From Melghirimyces algeriensis (GTDB lineage Bacteria; Bacillota; Bacilli; Thermoactinomycetales; DSM-45169): a stretch of 64,000 nucleotides of DNA. Numbering within the stretch: the first letter of the stretch is position 1; each line of letters begins with the position of its first letter. The stretch lies in assembly GCF_900182565.1 (NCBI RefSeq), contig NZ_FXTI01000014.1:1-64000 (forward strand). Direction: 5' to 3'. The notes below the pieces were generated by a model, which searched no databases, was not told where the DNA came from, and saw only the letters and a list, made by a program, of their open reading frames with translations. Position numbers and translations under genes: made by a program. Shown here piece by piece: positions 38,650-47,405 of the stretch.

Positions 38650-38734
38650 TGGTACCGAAGGTGGGACTCGAACCCACACTCCCGAAGGAACACGATTTTG
38701 AGTCGTGCGCGTCTGCCAATTCCGCCACTTCGGC
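38650..38734 (-). tRNA. tRNA-Leu (CAA)
   Basis: This 85-nt cloverleaf starts GCCGAAG and has an acceptor partner CTTCGGT, ACCA encoded, an anticodon loop CTCAAAA giving anticodon CAA, and a long variable arm (TTCCTTCGGGAG) typical of leucine tRNA. The T arm GTGGGTTCGAGTCCCAC is perfect. The 3' end faces the integrase gene. Confidence 0.97.
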
Positions 38735-38779
38735 ATATCCTTGATTTTTGCAACGCCGTTTATCGCGACGACAATTATT

Positions 38780-38808
38780 ATTATATGCACTTCTGGATGC
38801 TTTGTCAA
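38780..38808 (-). promoter_or_regulatory. Consensus sigma-A promoter of tRNA-Leu
   Basis: Minus strand TTGACA (38803-38808), 17 bp, TATAAT (38780-38785), about 46 bp before the tRNA 5' end. Perfect consensus, as usual for tRNA genes. Confidence 0.92.
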
Positions 38809-38895
38809 TAATAATCTCAAAAAAAATTATCAGACGCATAAACGCGCCGTCTGTAACCCATGATAACGGATAAATCCTGTAGGGAGCGATCACTT

Positions 38896-39255
38896 TTGGA
38901 CAAGCGCAGGTATTATGTTTCCCTTCATTCCGGTGAAATCATGGGAGAGCTTCTGCAAAACCCCACAGATTCCTCGTATGAATTTGAAATTGAAGCAACA
39001 GATGAAGAAGCACAAAGGCTAAACAATTTATTGGGGAATAATGCAGTGGAAGATATGGAAACGTTTTGGGACTCCCATATCCCTTATCTGTATTACAACC
39101 AGTCAAGGGAAAATGAAGGATACGACCGCACCTTTCGACAGATTTATGAAGAGATCTATCGTTTGGGAACCCCAGCCACCAAACGGCAAATGGAACAAAT
39201 GGGCATTTTGGAAATGGGATATGACAGTCAAGATCCTGAAGGCCCCATCTATTGA
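38896..39255 (+). CDS. Conserved hypothetical protein
   Basis: TTG 38896 follows GGGAG at 9 bp; ATG 38860 is possible. The 119-residue product begins LDKRRYYVSLHSGEIMGE and has ATDEEAQRLNNLLGN, then ENEGYDRTFRQIYEEIYRLG and a C-terminal GYDSQDPEGPIY. I recall similar unnamed Bacillus proteins but cannot assign a function. It is the first chromosomal gene to the right of the tRNA and shares a bidirectional terminator with the thioesterase gene. Confidence 0.7.
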   Translation: MDKRRYYVSLHSGEIMGELLQNPTDSSYEFEIEATDEEAQRLNNLLGNNAVEDMETFWDSHIPYLYYNQSRENEGYDRTFRQIYEEIYRLGTPATKRQMEQMGILEMGYDSQDPEGPIY

Positions 39256-39284
39256 GATTGTCATCCAAGTGAACTGGACGAAAA

Positions 39285-39307
39285 AAACCGGGGTGAATCC
39301 CCGGTTT
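39285..39307. terminator. Bidirectional terminator
   Basis: AAACCGGGG-TGAAT-CCCCGGTTT with A and T runs on both sides separates two convergent genes (38896 plus, 39308 minus). Confidence 0.9.
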
Positions 39308-39703
39308 CTATCCTTTCATCTCCTCGATACGATTCCGGATGTTCTTTTTGGGCAAAATGGCTTGAACAAATCTGCCTTCCCCAACCACTGCCCGATTGTG
39401 CCGGGCTTCAACCCGGCACACAACGTGAGGGACTTGTACCTTGGTCACTTCGGCTGTAAAGAGAACGTCTTTCCCCACAGGAGCCGGAGCTCGATGTTTA
39501 ACAGAAATCTCGCCCCCCACCCCTTCCTCTTCCTCTTCGAAAAAGGGAAGGATCACCTTTCGGCCTACCCATTCCATATAATAGACCATCGTAACGGTGG
39601 ACAGCGTCGGATGGATTTCCTGTCCACCAAAAGAAGCTGTCATCTCTTCCGTCACAGTTACTCGCATGGTTTCCTGAAGACCTGGTACCAACCCCGGCTT
39701 CAT
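39308..39703 (-). CDS. Hotdog thioesterase (FlK-like), last gene of paa operon
   Basis: The 131-residue protein has a hotdog-fold pattern: TVTEEMTASFGGQEIHPTLSTV near the N terminus, VKHRAPAPVGKDVLFTAEV mid and HNRAVVGEGRF near the end. It resembles the fluoroacetyl-CoA-thioesterase family, with the catalytic Thr/Glu/His trio at fitting spacing. In this operon it probably hydrolyses dead-end acyl-CoAs, the job PaaI does elsewhere. It starts 3 bp after the aldehyde dehydrogenase. Confidence 0.8.
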   Translation of the reverse strand: MKPGLVPGLQETMRVTVTEEMTASFGGQEIHPTLSTVTMVYYMEWVGRKVILPFFEEEEEGVGGEISVKHRAPAPVGKDVLFTAEVTKVQVPHVVCRVEARHNRAVVGEGRFVQAILPKKNIRNRIEEMKG

Positions 39704-39706
39704 ACG

Positions 39707-41212
39707 CTACACTCCAAAAGGATTCAGGGGTTTTGAGCCGATATAGGCATTTACACTCTTTGTTTCTGTATACAGACGCAGCGTCTCCACTGCCAATTCC
39801 CGGCCAAATCCGGATTGTTTGTATCCACCAAAGGGAAGTCCCGGCATCGCAGAGAACGGATTGTTGATTAAAACGGTTCCCGCTTTCAACTGGGCGGCAA
39901 TACGGTGTGCCCGGCCGAAATCCCGGCTCCAAACAGCAGCCGCCAAGCCATAAATGCTGTCATTGGCTTGTTGGATGGCTTCTTTTTCATCCCGAAATTT
40001 AATGATCACAACTACCGGCCCAAAAATTTCCTCCTGAGCCACTCTCATCTCATTGGTTACATCCACCAATACCGTGGGTTGATACCAATATCCTCGTTGA
40101 AATGCTTCTCCTTCCGGCCTTCCACCACCGTATAGAACACGGGCCCCTTCTTCCTGAGCCAGTTTGACATAGGAATCAATCGTCTCCCACTGGTCAGCTG
40201 AAACCACCGCTCCTACATGGCTCTCTTTACTAAAGGGTTCACCCAGTTTCAGCTTTTTTGTTTTTTCCACAAATTGATGGACAAATTTATCATAGATGGA
40301 TTCATGAACAAACAGGCGGGAACGGGCTTCACAAGACATTCCCGTATTGTAGTAAATCCCAAAGATGGACCCATCCACTGCGGCTTCCAGATCCGCATCC
40401 TCCAATACCAATGCGGGAGATTTCCCACCCAGTTCCAAGGTGACTCGTTTCAGGGTTTCCGAGGCTCTCTTCATAATATCTTTTCCGGTACCTGTCTCAC
40501 CGGTGAAGGCGACTTTATCCACTCCGGCATGTTTCACCAGATATGATCCCACTTCGGAGCCACTTCCTGTGACCACATTGAGGACCCCGGCGGGCACTCC
40601 TGCTTCGTGGCAAAGATCCGCCAGAGCATAAGCGGTTAAGGGTGTCAGAGAAGCAGGCTTTAACACCACTGTACAACCGGCAGCCAAAGCAGGGGCAATT
40701 TTCCAGGCGGCCATCATCAAAGGATAGTTCCAGGGAACAATCTGGGCACAGACTCCGACGGGTTCCTCCCGCGTGTAATTAAGAAATCCGTTGGGAACGG
40801 GTTTTGTTTCCCCTGCTAAGGTATGAACCGCCCCGGCATACAGTTCAAAATCCTCGATCGCCTGGTGAACCTGTCCTTGAGCAGCAGAGAGCGTCTTTCC
40901 GCTGTTTAACACTTCCAGCTTGACGAGCTCTTTCATTCGTTCCCGCATCAATGAGGCCACCCGGTGTAAAATTTGTCCTCTGCGGGCGGCAGGCCATTTG
41001 GCCCATTTACTTTTCTCCAGCGCCTCTCTGGCCGCGGCCACCGCCCGGTCCACATCCGCTTTGGTTGCTTTGGCCACTTGAGAAATCGGCTCTCCTGTCG
41101 CCGGATTGTAGGTATCAAACCATTCGTTTGTGGAGCCTTTTACATACTCCCCATTGATCAGCAAATGATATTCCTCTTTTAACAAAGCGATGTCCATCTG
41201 TTCTTTTAACAT
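39707..41212 (-). CDS. Aldehyde dehydrogenase in paa operon
   Basis: The 501-residue protein from ATG 41212 (GGGGAATCGG before it) has the NAD-binding AFTGETGTGKDIM, VTLELGGKSPALVLED with the glutamate, and the catalytic cysteine in NTGMSCEARSR. Length and motifs match the betaine/phenylacetaldehyde dehydrogenase group. It could make phenylacetate from phenylacetaldehyde. It does not carry the hydratase domain of the ring-opening enzyme PaaZ. The exact substrate is undecided. Confidence 0.9.
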   Translation of the reverse strand: MLKEQMDIALLKEEYHLLINGEYVKGSTNEWFDTYNPATGEPISQVAKATKADVDRAVAAAREALEKSKWAKWPAARRGQILHRVASLMRERMKELVKLEVLNSGKTLSAAQGQVHQAIEDFELYAGAVHTLAGETKPVPNGFLNYTREEPVGVCAQIVPWNYPLMMAAWKIAPALAAGCTVVLKPASLTPLTAYALADLCHEAGVPAGVLNVVTGSGSEVGSYLVKHAGVDKVAFTGETGTGKDIMKRASETLKRVTLELGGKSPALVLEDADLEAAVDGSIFGIYYNTGMSCEARSRLFVHESIYDKFVHQFVEKTKKLKLGEPFSKESHVGAVVSADQWETIDSYVKLAQEEGARVLYGGGRPEGEAFQRGYWYQPTVLVDVTNEMRVAQEEIFGPVVVIIKFRDEKEAIQQANDSIYGLAAAVWSRDFGRAHRIAAQLKAGTVLINNPFSAMPGLPFGGYKQSGFGRELAVETLRLYTETKSVNAYIGSKPLNPFGV

Positions 41213-41237
41213 ACCGATTCCCCTTTTAAGAAATGAT

Positions 41238-42446
41238 TTAATCCAATCGCTCCACCATAGTGGCAATTCCCTGTCCTACCCCGATACACATGGTGGCCAG
41301 TCCATACCGTCCTCCACACCGTTTCAGTTCATGGACCAGTGTGGTCAAGATCCGGGCACCACTTGCTCCCAGTGGATGACCGAGAGCAATGGCACCACCA
41401 TTTACATTCACCCGTTCAGGGTCTAACCCCAGCTCCTGAATACAGGCCAGTGATTGTGCAGCAAACGCCTCATTTAACTCCACCCGGTCCATCGCATCAA
41501 TCGAAAAACCCGTCCTGTTCAGAAGTTTTCGCGTGGCAAAAATAGGACCCAACCCCATGGTATCGGGGTTACATCCGGCGATAGCAAAGGATACTACACG
41601 CGCCATTGGCTGAATCCCCAACGCTTTTGCCTTTCGATGTTCCATCAGCAACAGGGCTGCTGCACCATCATTGATTCCCGCGGCATTCCCCGCAGTCACC
41701 GTTCCCCCTTTTCGAAAAACTGGAGAGAGTGTGGCCAGTTTTTCCAGTGTGGTGTCCGGACGAAAGTGTTCATCCTTATTCACGATCTTTGACGGTTCCC
41801 TTCGTTGGGGAGGGACAGTAACGGGAATCACTTCATCATGAAACGTCCCATTCTCCCATGCTGCACTAGCTTTTTGTTGGCTCTCCAAGGCAAAACGGTC
41901 CTGTTCCTTCCGGGAGATTTGATACTGTTCGGCTACATTCTCTGCAGTCTCCCCCATGGAAATCGGGGAGTGCCGCTTCGCCATCTCCGGGTTGACAAAA
42001 CGCCATCCCAACGTCGTATCCACCATCGTTTGATTGCCTCGTGGCAACCCTTCTTCCGGCTTTAACATGACAAGCGGTGCCCTGGACATGCTTTCCACTC
42101 CACCTGCGATAAATAGATCCCCAGCCCCCATCATCAGAGAGGCAACCGCTTGATTTACTGCCTCCAACCCCGAACCGCAAAGACGGTTGACGGTGCTTCC
42201 GGCCACTTCCTGGGGCAAACCGGCCAACAGGAGAGCCATTCGGGCCACATTCCGATTATCCTCTCCGGCTTGGTTGGCACACCCCATGATGACATCCTCC
42301 ACCGAAGCGGCATCCACTTCAGGATTCCGTTTCAACAGCGAACGGATGACATGGGCTGCCAAATCGTCGGGGCGAATCTTGCTTAACCCGCCCCGATACC
42401 GACCGATCGGGGTTCGAATCGCATCCACAATGACTGCTTCTCTCAC
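41238..42446 (-). CDS. paaJ: Beta-ketoadipyl-CoA thiolase
   Basis: GTG 42446 follows GGAGCCG and overlaps the upstream gene by 4 bp. The 402-residue thiolase has NRLCGSGLEAVNQ with the nucleophilic Cys near 90, GGAIALGHPLGASGARI with His near 355 and CIGVGQGIATM with the second Cys near 385. PaaJ cleaves 3-oxoadipyl-CoA (and the dehydro form) to acetyl-CoA and succinyl-CoA. Membership in the operon decides the name; FadA-type activity is also possible. Confidence 0.85.
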   Translation of the reverse strand: MREAVIVDAIRTPIGRYRGGLSKIRPDDLAAHVIRSLLKRNPEVDAASVEDVIMGCANQAGEDNRNVARMALLLAGLPQEVAGSTVNRLCGSGLEAVNQAVASLMMGAGDLFIAGGVESMSRAPLVMLKPEEGLPRGNQTMVDTTLGWRFVNPEMAKRHSPISMGETAENVAEQYQISRKEQDRFALESQQKASAAWENGTFHDEVIPVTVPPQRREPSKIVNKDEHFRPDTTLEKLATLSPVFRKGGTVTAGNAAGINDGAAALLLMEHRKAKALGIQPMARVVSFAIAGCNPDTMGLGPIFATRKLLNRTGFSIDAMDRVELNEAFAAQSLACIQELGLDPERVNVNGGAIALGHPLGASGARILTTLVHELKRCGGRYGLATMCIGVGQGIATMVERLD

Positions 42447-43192
42447 GGTTTCGGCTCCTTTTCCTCTCTTTGATACCGGTAAAAACCCTGTCCAACACTT
42501 CGACCCAACCGTCCGGCATAAACCATCTGTCGCAGAAGCGGTGCCGGACGATAGCGAGGATCTCCCGTTTCCTCCAGAAGCCCTTTCAAAATCCAAACCA
42601 CCTGATCCACTCCGATCCGATCCGCCCATTCCAAGGGGCCATGAGGGTGGTTGGTTCCTTTTTTCATCGCCAGATCGATATCTTCTGCGGTTGCAATCTG
42701 TTCCCTGAGTGCATAGGCTGCTTCATTCACCATCAAGGCGATGGTACGGGGGAAAACCAGCCCTGGTTCATCTCCCAAAATTTCCACCTGCTTTCCCCAC
42801 TGTTTCCACCAACAAACGCGCTGCTCCCATAGCAAACTCTCTTCAGCCTGGAGAGGACGGGAGATTTCCACGCGGTCCATCGAGGAAAGGAGAAGCGGGG
42901 AAAATCCGGCCACCCGTTCCGGGTTCTCCAACCAAGAAGCAACCCGTGTAGCTCCCGCATACAGGGCAGAGGTAAATACCGGGCAATCGACAGGTACCAT
43001 TTTGACTGCCTGAATCAAACCCTCCCGCTTGTGATCGACAGAACCGGTAATCACATCAACAACAGCGGTAATGTCCGATTCCGCATTATCTGCCTGTTCC
43101 AGTGTGACAACCTCTACACCCTTTTCCTGAAAGAAGGTCATCGTATCCGAAACGATAGGACCCTCACCCACAAGCAGTACCTTATTCTTCAC
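42443..43192 (-). CDS. 3-hydroxyacyl-CoA dehydrogenase C-terminal half (split PaaH)
   Basis: The 249-residue protein has an unusual Rossmann-like N terminus (KVLLVGEGPIVSDTMTFF). The C-terminal domain of 3-hydroxyacyl-CoA dehydrogenases follows (FPRTIALMVNEAAYAL, GTNHPHGPLEWADRIG, GRLGRSVGQGFYRYQ). It overlaps the stop of the preceding complete dehydrogenase gene by 11 bp. In E. coli, PaaH is one long protein with a second C-terminal domain, so these two genes look like a split version. This half alone should not bind NAD normally. Confidence 0.75.
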   Translation of the reverse strand: MKNKVLLVGEGPIVSDTMTFFQEKGVEVVTLEQADNAESDITAVVDVITGSVDHKREGLIQAVKMVPVDCPVFTSALYAGATRVASWLENPERVAGFSPLLLSSMDRVEISRPLQAEESLLWEQRVCWWKQWGKQVEILGDEPGLVFPRTIALMVNEAAYALREQIATAEDIDLAMKKGTNHPHGPLEWADRIGVDQVVWILKGLLEETGDPRYRPAPLLRQMVYAGRLGRSVGQGFYRYQREEKEPKP

Positions 43193-44039
43193 GGGAATAA
43201 TGCCCCCTTCCCGTCTTCTGCCCCAAAGAACCGCTTTCCACCATCAGTCGCTGTTTGATATGCGGGCGGTAACGAGGTTCGTGGAAAAAACCCTCATAAA
43301 CGGATACAGAAGCGGCATAGTTCACATCAATCCCAATCATATCCTGTAATTCAAATGGACCCATCTTAAATCCCGCCGAACGCAGGATACGATCCACTTG
43401 TGCTCGATCTGCCACGTGTTCCCCGACCAATCGATACCCTTCCAAATGGAAGGGGCGAGCGATCCGATTGACAAGAAATCCCGGAAAATCAGCCACTTTC
43501 ACGGGATCTTTCCCCAGGGTGCGAACAAATTGAACCGCACACTGGACCGTTTCCACGTCCGTCCGCATTCCGGAAACCACTTCCACCAAAGGCATCACTG
43601 GGGCAGGATTAAAAAAGTGAAGACCCAGTACACGTTCTGGATGATTGGTTGATGAAGCGATGGATGTAACAGACAACGAAGAGGTGTTGGTTGCCAACAC
43701 GGTCTGTTTCCCCACGATTTTCTCCAATTGGAACAAGAGATCTCTCTTAATATCCAGTCGCTCCACTACCGCTTCAATCACCCACTCACAGGGAGCCAGA
43801 TCTTCCAGTTGAGGGGTCAGATGGATTCGGGAACGGATTTGATCCATTTCTGCCTGAGACAAGCGCCCTTTTTCTCTTAACCGATCCAACCGTTTCTGAA
43901 TCCGCTCCATTCCTTGGTCAAGCTGTTCTTTCGACAGATCCCATAGCTGTACATCATAACCGCTGTAAGCCAGAACCTGGGCAATCCCGCTTCCCATCGT
44001 CCCGGCCCCCAACACACCTGCCGGAAGGTTTCGGTCCAT
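43182..44039 (-). CDS. paaH: 3-hydroxyacyl-CoA dehydrogenase (PaaH/Hbd type)
   Basis: The 285-residue enzyme has NAD motif AGVLGAGTMGSGIAQVLA, VIEAVVERLDIKRDLL, ATNTSSLSVTSIA with the catalytic-site Ser/Asn, and GLHFFNPAPVMPLVEVV. The C-terminal part (PFELQDMIGIDVNYA) completes the Hbd-type fold. It oxidises 3-hydroxyadipyl-CoA in the lower phenylacetate pathway. The second C-terminal domain follows in the next gene. Confidence 0.88.
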   Translation of the reverse strand: MDRNLPAGVLGAGTMGSGIAQVLAYSGYDVQLWDLSKEQLDQGMERIQKRLDRLREKGRLSQAEMDQIRSRIHLTPQLEDLAPCEWVIEAVVERLDIKRDLLFQLEKIVGKQTVLATNTSSLSVTSIASSTNHPERVLGLHFFNPAPVMPLVEVVSGMRTDVETVQCAVQFVRTLGKDPVKVADFPGFLVNRIARPFHLEGYRLVGEHVADRAQVDRILRSAGFKMGPFELQDMIGIDVNYAASVSVYEGFFHEPRYRPHIKQRLMVESGSLGQKTGRGHYSREE

Positions 44040-44042
44040 TTT

Positions 44043-44354
44043 TTATTCCTCCCGTGTCACTTCACCGATCATCATCGTAACCAGCGGACCGGCAAAGCCC
44101 ATTAGATCCTTGGCCGAAGCACGCCCTTCCGGGGAGTTCATCGCATCATCCAAAGCCTTCCTGTCTTCAAAATACATGGCTGCCTCCAAATAAAATTTGG
44201 CCTCTCCTCCCATGGGGGCACCCACAATCCGGGTTACTTCCAGCTTCTTCAACCCTGGCATTTTTTCCACCAGCGGTGTATGTACATTCTGATAATGTTC
44301 ATCAAAAGATTCCCGATTTTCCGGATGACGGTATAATGCAATCAATTTCACCAT
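44043..44354 (-). CDS. EthD-family small protein
   Basis: The 103-residue ferredoxin-like alpha/beta protein has MVKLIALYRHPENRESFDEHYQNVHTPLVEKMPGL, the EthD signature, and AMYFEDRKALDDAMNS. EthD proteins are found with oxygenases and ring-cleavage pathways, as stabilisers or small lyases. Here it lies between paaK and paaH, so it may act on an epoxide/oxepin intermediate; this is inference. Confidence 0.85.
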   Translation of the reverse strand: MVKLIALYRHPENRESFDEHYQNVHTPLVEKMPGLKKLEVTRIVGAPMGGEAKFYLEAAMYFEDRKALDDAMNSPEGRASAKDLMGFAGPLVTMMIGEVTREE

Positions 44355-44396
44355 GATTCATTCCCCTTTTCGTTTAATTGATCATATGGATACAAA

Positions 44397-45710
44397 TTAC
44401 CGTTGATCTATCACACGAACGGCCTTGCCTTCACTTCGCGGGAGGGATTTGGGCTCCTTTAAAATCACTTTTGTGGTCACATACAATGTGTCCTTTACAA
44501 CGGATTGCAAACGTTTACATAATTGCACAACCCGTTCATTACCTTGACCAAAGGAGCTCTCAATCGACCGAAACCATGCTTCGGAAACCTCCACCTCCAG
44601 GGTCAATTGATCAATCGACTTTTCACGTGTCACAACCAATTGATAATGAGGAGCCAACTCCTCAAAATTTAACAGCACCGCTTCCAACTCCGAGGGGAAC
44701 ACATTTACACCTCGAATAATCAACATATCATCAATCCGTCCCTTGATTCGGGACATCCGGGTATGTGTACGACCACAACGGCAGACTTCCCGGTGAAGTG
44801 CAGTGATATCTCCCGTTCGGTAGCGAAGAATCGGCAACGCTTCTTTGGTGAGCGAGGTAAAGACCAACTCCCCATACTCGCCATCCGGTAAAGGTTCCCC
44901 TGTCTGGGGATGGATCACTTCAGGGAGAAAATGATCTTCCGCAATGTGAAGCCCATCCTTGGCTTCCCGACACTCCATGGCAACACCCGGACCGATCACC
45001 TCAGACAAACCGTAGATATCCAAGGCATCGATGCCCCACTTTTCCTCCAACGTCTGCCTCATCTCCTCAGACCACGGCTCTGCACCAAATATTCCGTACT
45101 CCAATGAAGTGGTCCAAGGTTTCAATCCCATATCTTCCATCATTTCTGCCAAACTGAGGATAAACGACGGGGTTCCACCGATTCCTCTCGGCAGGAAATC
45201 CTGGATTAAAGTGACTTGACGGGAACGGTTGCCACCGGAGACCGGAACAACGGTTGCCCCTAATCGCTCCGCTCCATAGTGTAATCCAAGACCACCCGTA
45301 AACAATCCATAACCGTATGCATTGTGAAACACATCGCCCGGTCGGCCTCCGGCCATCACAATGGATCGGGCGCAAAGCTCCGCCCAGCGTTGAATGTCTT
45401 TCCGGGTATAACCCACCACTGTCGGCTTTCCACTGGTACCGGAAGAACCATGAATCCGGGCGACTTCTTCCTGTTCCACGGCAAACATCCGAAATGGATA
45501 TTGCTCCCGAAGATCGCTCTTCCGGGTAAACGGAAGCTTTAAAAGGTCCTCCATCCCCAGAATATCCTGGGGTTTGATTCCTGCCGCATCCAATTTTCGC
45601 CGATAAAATGGCACCAAACTGTATATCCGTTCCACCATCCGTTTCAGTCGTTTTGTCTGAAGTGCTTCCAGTTCCGGACGAGGCATCTTTTCTAAATCTG
45701 GTTGAAACAA
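44397..45710 (-). CDS. paaK: Phenylacetate-CoA ligase
   Basis: TTG 45710 lies 7 bp after GGAGG. The 437-residue adenylating enzyme has IHGSSGTSGKPTVVGYTRKD (AMP loop) near 90, AYGYGLFTGGLGLHYGAER, and IYGLSEVIGPGVAMEC near 235. The C terminus has GRIDDMLIIRGVNVFPSELEAV. It forms phenylacetyl-CoA, the substrate of PaaABCD. Length and motifs are standard. Confidence 0.97.
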   Translation of the reverse strand: MFQPDLEKMPRPELEALQTKRLKRMVERIYSLVPFYRRKLDAAGIKPQDILGMEDLLKLPFTRKSDLREQYPFRMFAVEQEEVARIHGSSGTSGKPTVVGYTRKDIQRWAELCARSIVMAGGRPGDVFHNAYGYGLFTGGLGLHYGAERLGATVVPVSGGNRSRQVTLIQDFLPRGIGGTPSFILSLAEMMEDMGLKPWTTSLEYGIFGAEPWSEEMRQTLEEKWGIDALDIYGLSEVIGPGVAMECREAKDGLHIAEDHFLPEVIHPQTGEPLPDGEYGELVFTSLTKEALPILRYRTGDITALHREVCRCGRTHTRMSRIKGRIDDMLIIRGVNVFPSELEAVLLNFEELAPHYQLVVTREKSIDQLTLEVEVSEAWFRSIESSFGQGNERVVQLCKRLQSVVKDTLYVTTKVILKEPKSLPRSEGKAVRVIDQR

Positions 45711-45744
45711 GAGAGCGCCTCCTCTGATTGAATAATAAGTGGAA

Positions 45745-46203
45745 CTATACGGTTTTCATTCCTTCAAAAGGTTGGCGACAATTGCGACAATAAAAGACTG
45801 ACCGACAAGCCGTGGGACCGAATAAATTTACCACCTCCCCTTCTTTCGCTCCACAGTATGGGCAATCGGAAACCCGGTCTTCGCTCGGTGGCGCAATTCC
45901 AAAATTCTTCAGCTTTTCCCTCCCTTCTGGAGTGATCCGATCACTGGTCCAGGGAGGAGACATGACGAATGCCACTTCCACCCGATTCACTCTCTCCTCT
46001 TGAATCAATCGGTCTTTCACATTCTGGGCGATCATATCCAAAGCCGGGCAACCGACAAAGGTTGGCGTCAACTCCACCCGAACATGCCCTTCATTCATTG
46101 TTACCCGATTCACCATACCCAGTTCAACAATACTGACATCAGGAATTTCCGGATCCATCACCGTTTGAAGAGCCTCCATCACTGGATCACGAATTGTTTT
46201 CAC
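45745..46203 (-). CDS. paaD: Phenylacetyl-CoA epoxidase assembly protein
   Basis: The 152-residue protein has the SufT/DUF59 fold (MDPEIPDVSIVELGMV, ELTPTFVGCPALDMI) and a C-terminal cysteine set (CPYCGAKEGEVV, YCRNCRQPFEG). PaaD is needed for maturation of the epoxidase. It follows paaC by 12 bp in the operon. Confidence 0.95.
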   Translation of the reverse strand: MKTIRDPVMEALQTVMDPEIPDVSIVELGMVNRVTMNEGHVRVELTPTFVGCPALDMIAQNVKDRLIQEERVNRVEVAFVMSPPWTSDRITPEGREKLKNFGIAPPSEDRVSDCPYCGAKEGEVVNLFGPTACRSVFYCRNCRQPFEGMKTV

Positions 46204-46215
46204 GTTGGTCCCCCC

Positions 46216-47007
46216 TTACCACTGAGCGTCAGGATCACTGCCTACCACTTCGGACATCGTTTGGATCAACCGTTCCAAATCTTTGGTATGCTCTCCCTTT
46301 CGCCCGTCCCGTTTCGGCTTTACAGGCATCCCCGGCCAGTTCAATCCGGCTTCATCAAACAAGGGCCTCATTCGCTCTGCCCACCGTTGGGCCAATCCCT
46401 CCGACCCGCAAGCGATCAAACCGTAGTGGAGCATTTCCTCTTCCACCTCGCCGAGTGAAAAGAGACCTCCCACCTCCATCCATACTTCTGAAACCGCCTG
46501 TTCCATTCGTTGTCGGGCTTCTCCGCCAGCCTGGGCCAATCGGGTAAACCACATCTTGTGATGGAGAAGGTGATAATGCTCTTCCCTCCGAATTTTGACC
46601 ACGCCTTGGGCAAGGGAGTGAAATGAGGATTGTAAAAGCGCTTCCATACGAATGTCATCAAAAATGTCATATAAAAAATGACGTACAATAGTGCGGGCCC
46701 AATCCCCATTCGGCTGCTCAAGAAGAATTGCATTCCTTCGTTCTCCAGGCCCCCGGAAAAACGCAAGCTGATCCGGCTTTGCTTCCCCCAGTTCATGCAA
46801 GCGTTCCAAATAAAAAACAGCATGACCCACTTCATCCTGGGCAATGGAACTAAAGGCAACATCCCCTTCGATATCCGGTGCCAGCCCAAGCCACTCAGAG
46901 TCCCGGTGGCCCAGACACAGCTCATCATCGGCCAATTGATACAACAGCTCTGTCAAAGCATGGCGCAAGCGGGGTTCCTGAACGATCTGTTCCGCAGTCT
47001 GCATCAT
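46216..47007 (-). CDS. paaC: Phenylacetyl-CoA epoxidase structural subunit
   Basis: The 263-residue ferritin-like protein has DDELCLGHRDSEWLG, SIAQDEVGHAVFYLERL and IRREEHYHLLHHKMWFTRL, like the PaaC partner of PaaA. The upstream in-frame extension to 47100 has no ribosome site; ATG 47007 overlaps paaB by 4 bp. PaaC stabilises PaaA without forming the active site. Confidence 0.95.
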   Translation of the reverse strand: MMQTAEQIVQEPRLRHALTELLYQLADDELCLGHRDSEWLGLAPDIEGDVAFSSIAQDEVGHAVFYLERLHELGEAKPDQLAFFRGPGERRNAILLEQPNGDWARTIVRHFLYDIFDDIRMEALLQSSFHSLAQGVVKIRREEHYHLLHHKMWFTRLAQAGGEARQRMEQAVSEVWMEVGGLFSLGEVEEEMLHYGLIACGSEGLAQRWAERMRPLFDEAGLNWPGMPVKPKRDGRKGEHTKDLERLIQTMSEVVGSDPDAQW

Positions 47008-47381
47008 CGGCGATTCACTCCATCCGCATATCCAGGCTTTCGATTCAGATCCCGAACAATATCCTCCAACTTCATCGCCTTTTCCCGGTACATCTTCCAC
47101 AGTCGTGCATTTTCCGAATATCCCCCCACTTCCCGGTATTTTCGATCCATTTCCCTGGCAAACCAGCCTGGGATATCATAAGATGTGGCAACAATCGCCT
47201 CCTTGGGAACGACCCAGAGGTTAACCGCTTTCTCCCGCCGCAGAAAATTTTCTCTGGCAGTGGTCAACGCCACATCAGGCGAGGGAGCCACCACACTCCC
47301 CACATGAACATGGTGATCTGCCTGGGTTTTTTGAATAAAAACTTCAAAGACGTCATATTCCACGCGGTGATCCCGTTCCAT
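47004..47381 (-). CDS. paaB: Phenylacetyl-CoA epoxidase subunit B
   Basis: The 125-residue protein has the PaaB pattern EYDVFEVFIQKTQADHHVHVGSV, with RRREKAVNLWVVPKEAI following. The C-terminal part is longer than the roughly 95 residues of E. coli PaaB. It is one of the four subunits of the epoxidase complex. Start ATG 47381. Confidence 0.95.
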   Translation of the reverse strand: MERDHRVEYDVFEVFIQKTQADHHVHVGSVVAPSPDVALTTARENFLRREKAVNLWVVPKEAIVATSYDIPGWFAREMDRKYREVGGYSENARLWKMYREKAMKLEDIVRDLNRKPGYADGVNRR

Positions 47382-47405
47382 GTTTCACTCCACTCCTTCA
47401 TTTCT

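Noticed and set aside
38584..38893. 78- and 83-residue ORFs over tRNA-Leu
   Set aside because: These are translations through the tRNA and its terminator, a well-known false ORF.
39041..39736. 231-residue plus-strand ORF opposite the thioesterase
   Set aside because: It runs through a terminator and antisense to a clear thioesterase gene; codon use and lack of a ribosome site argue against it.
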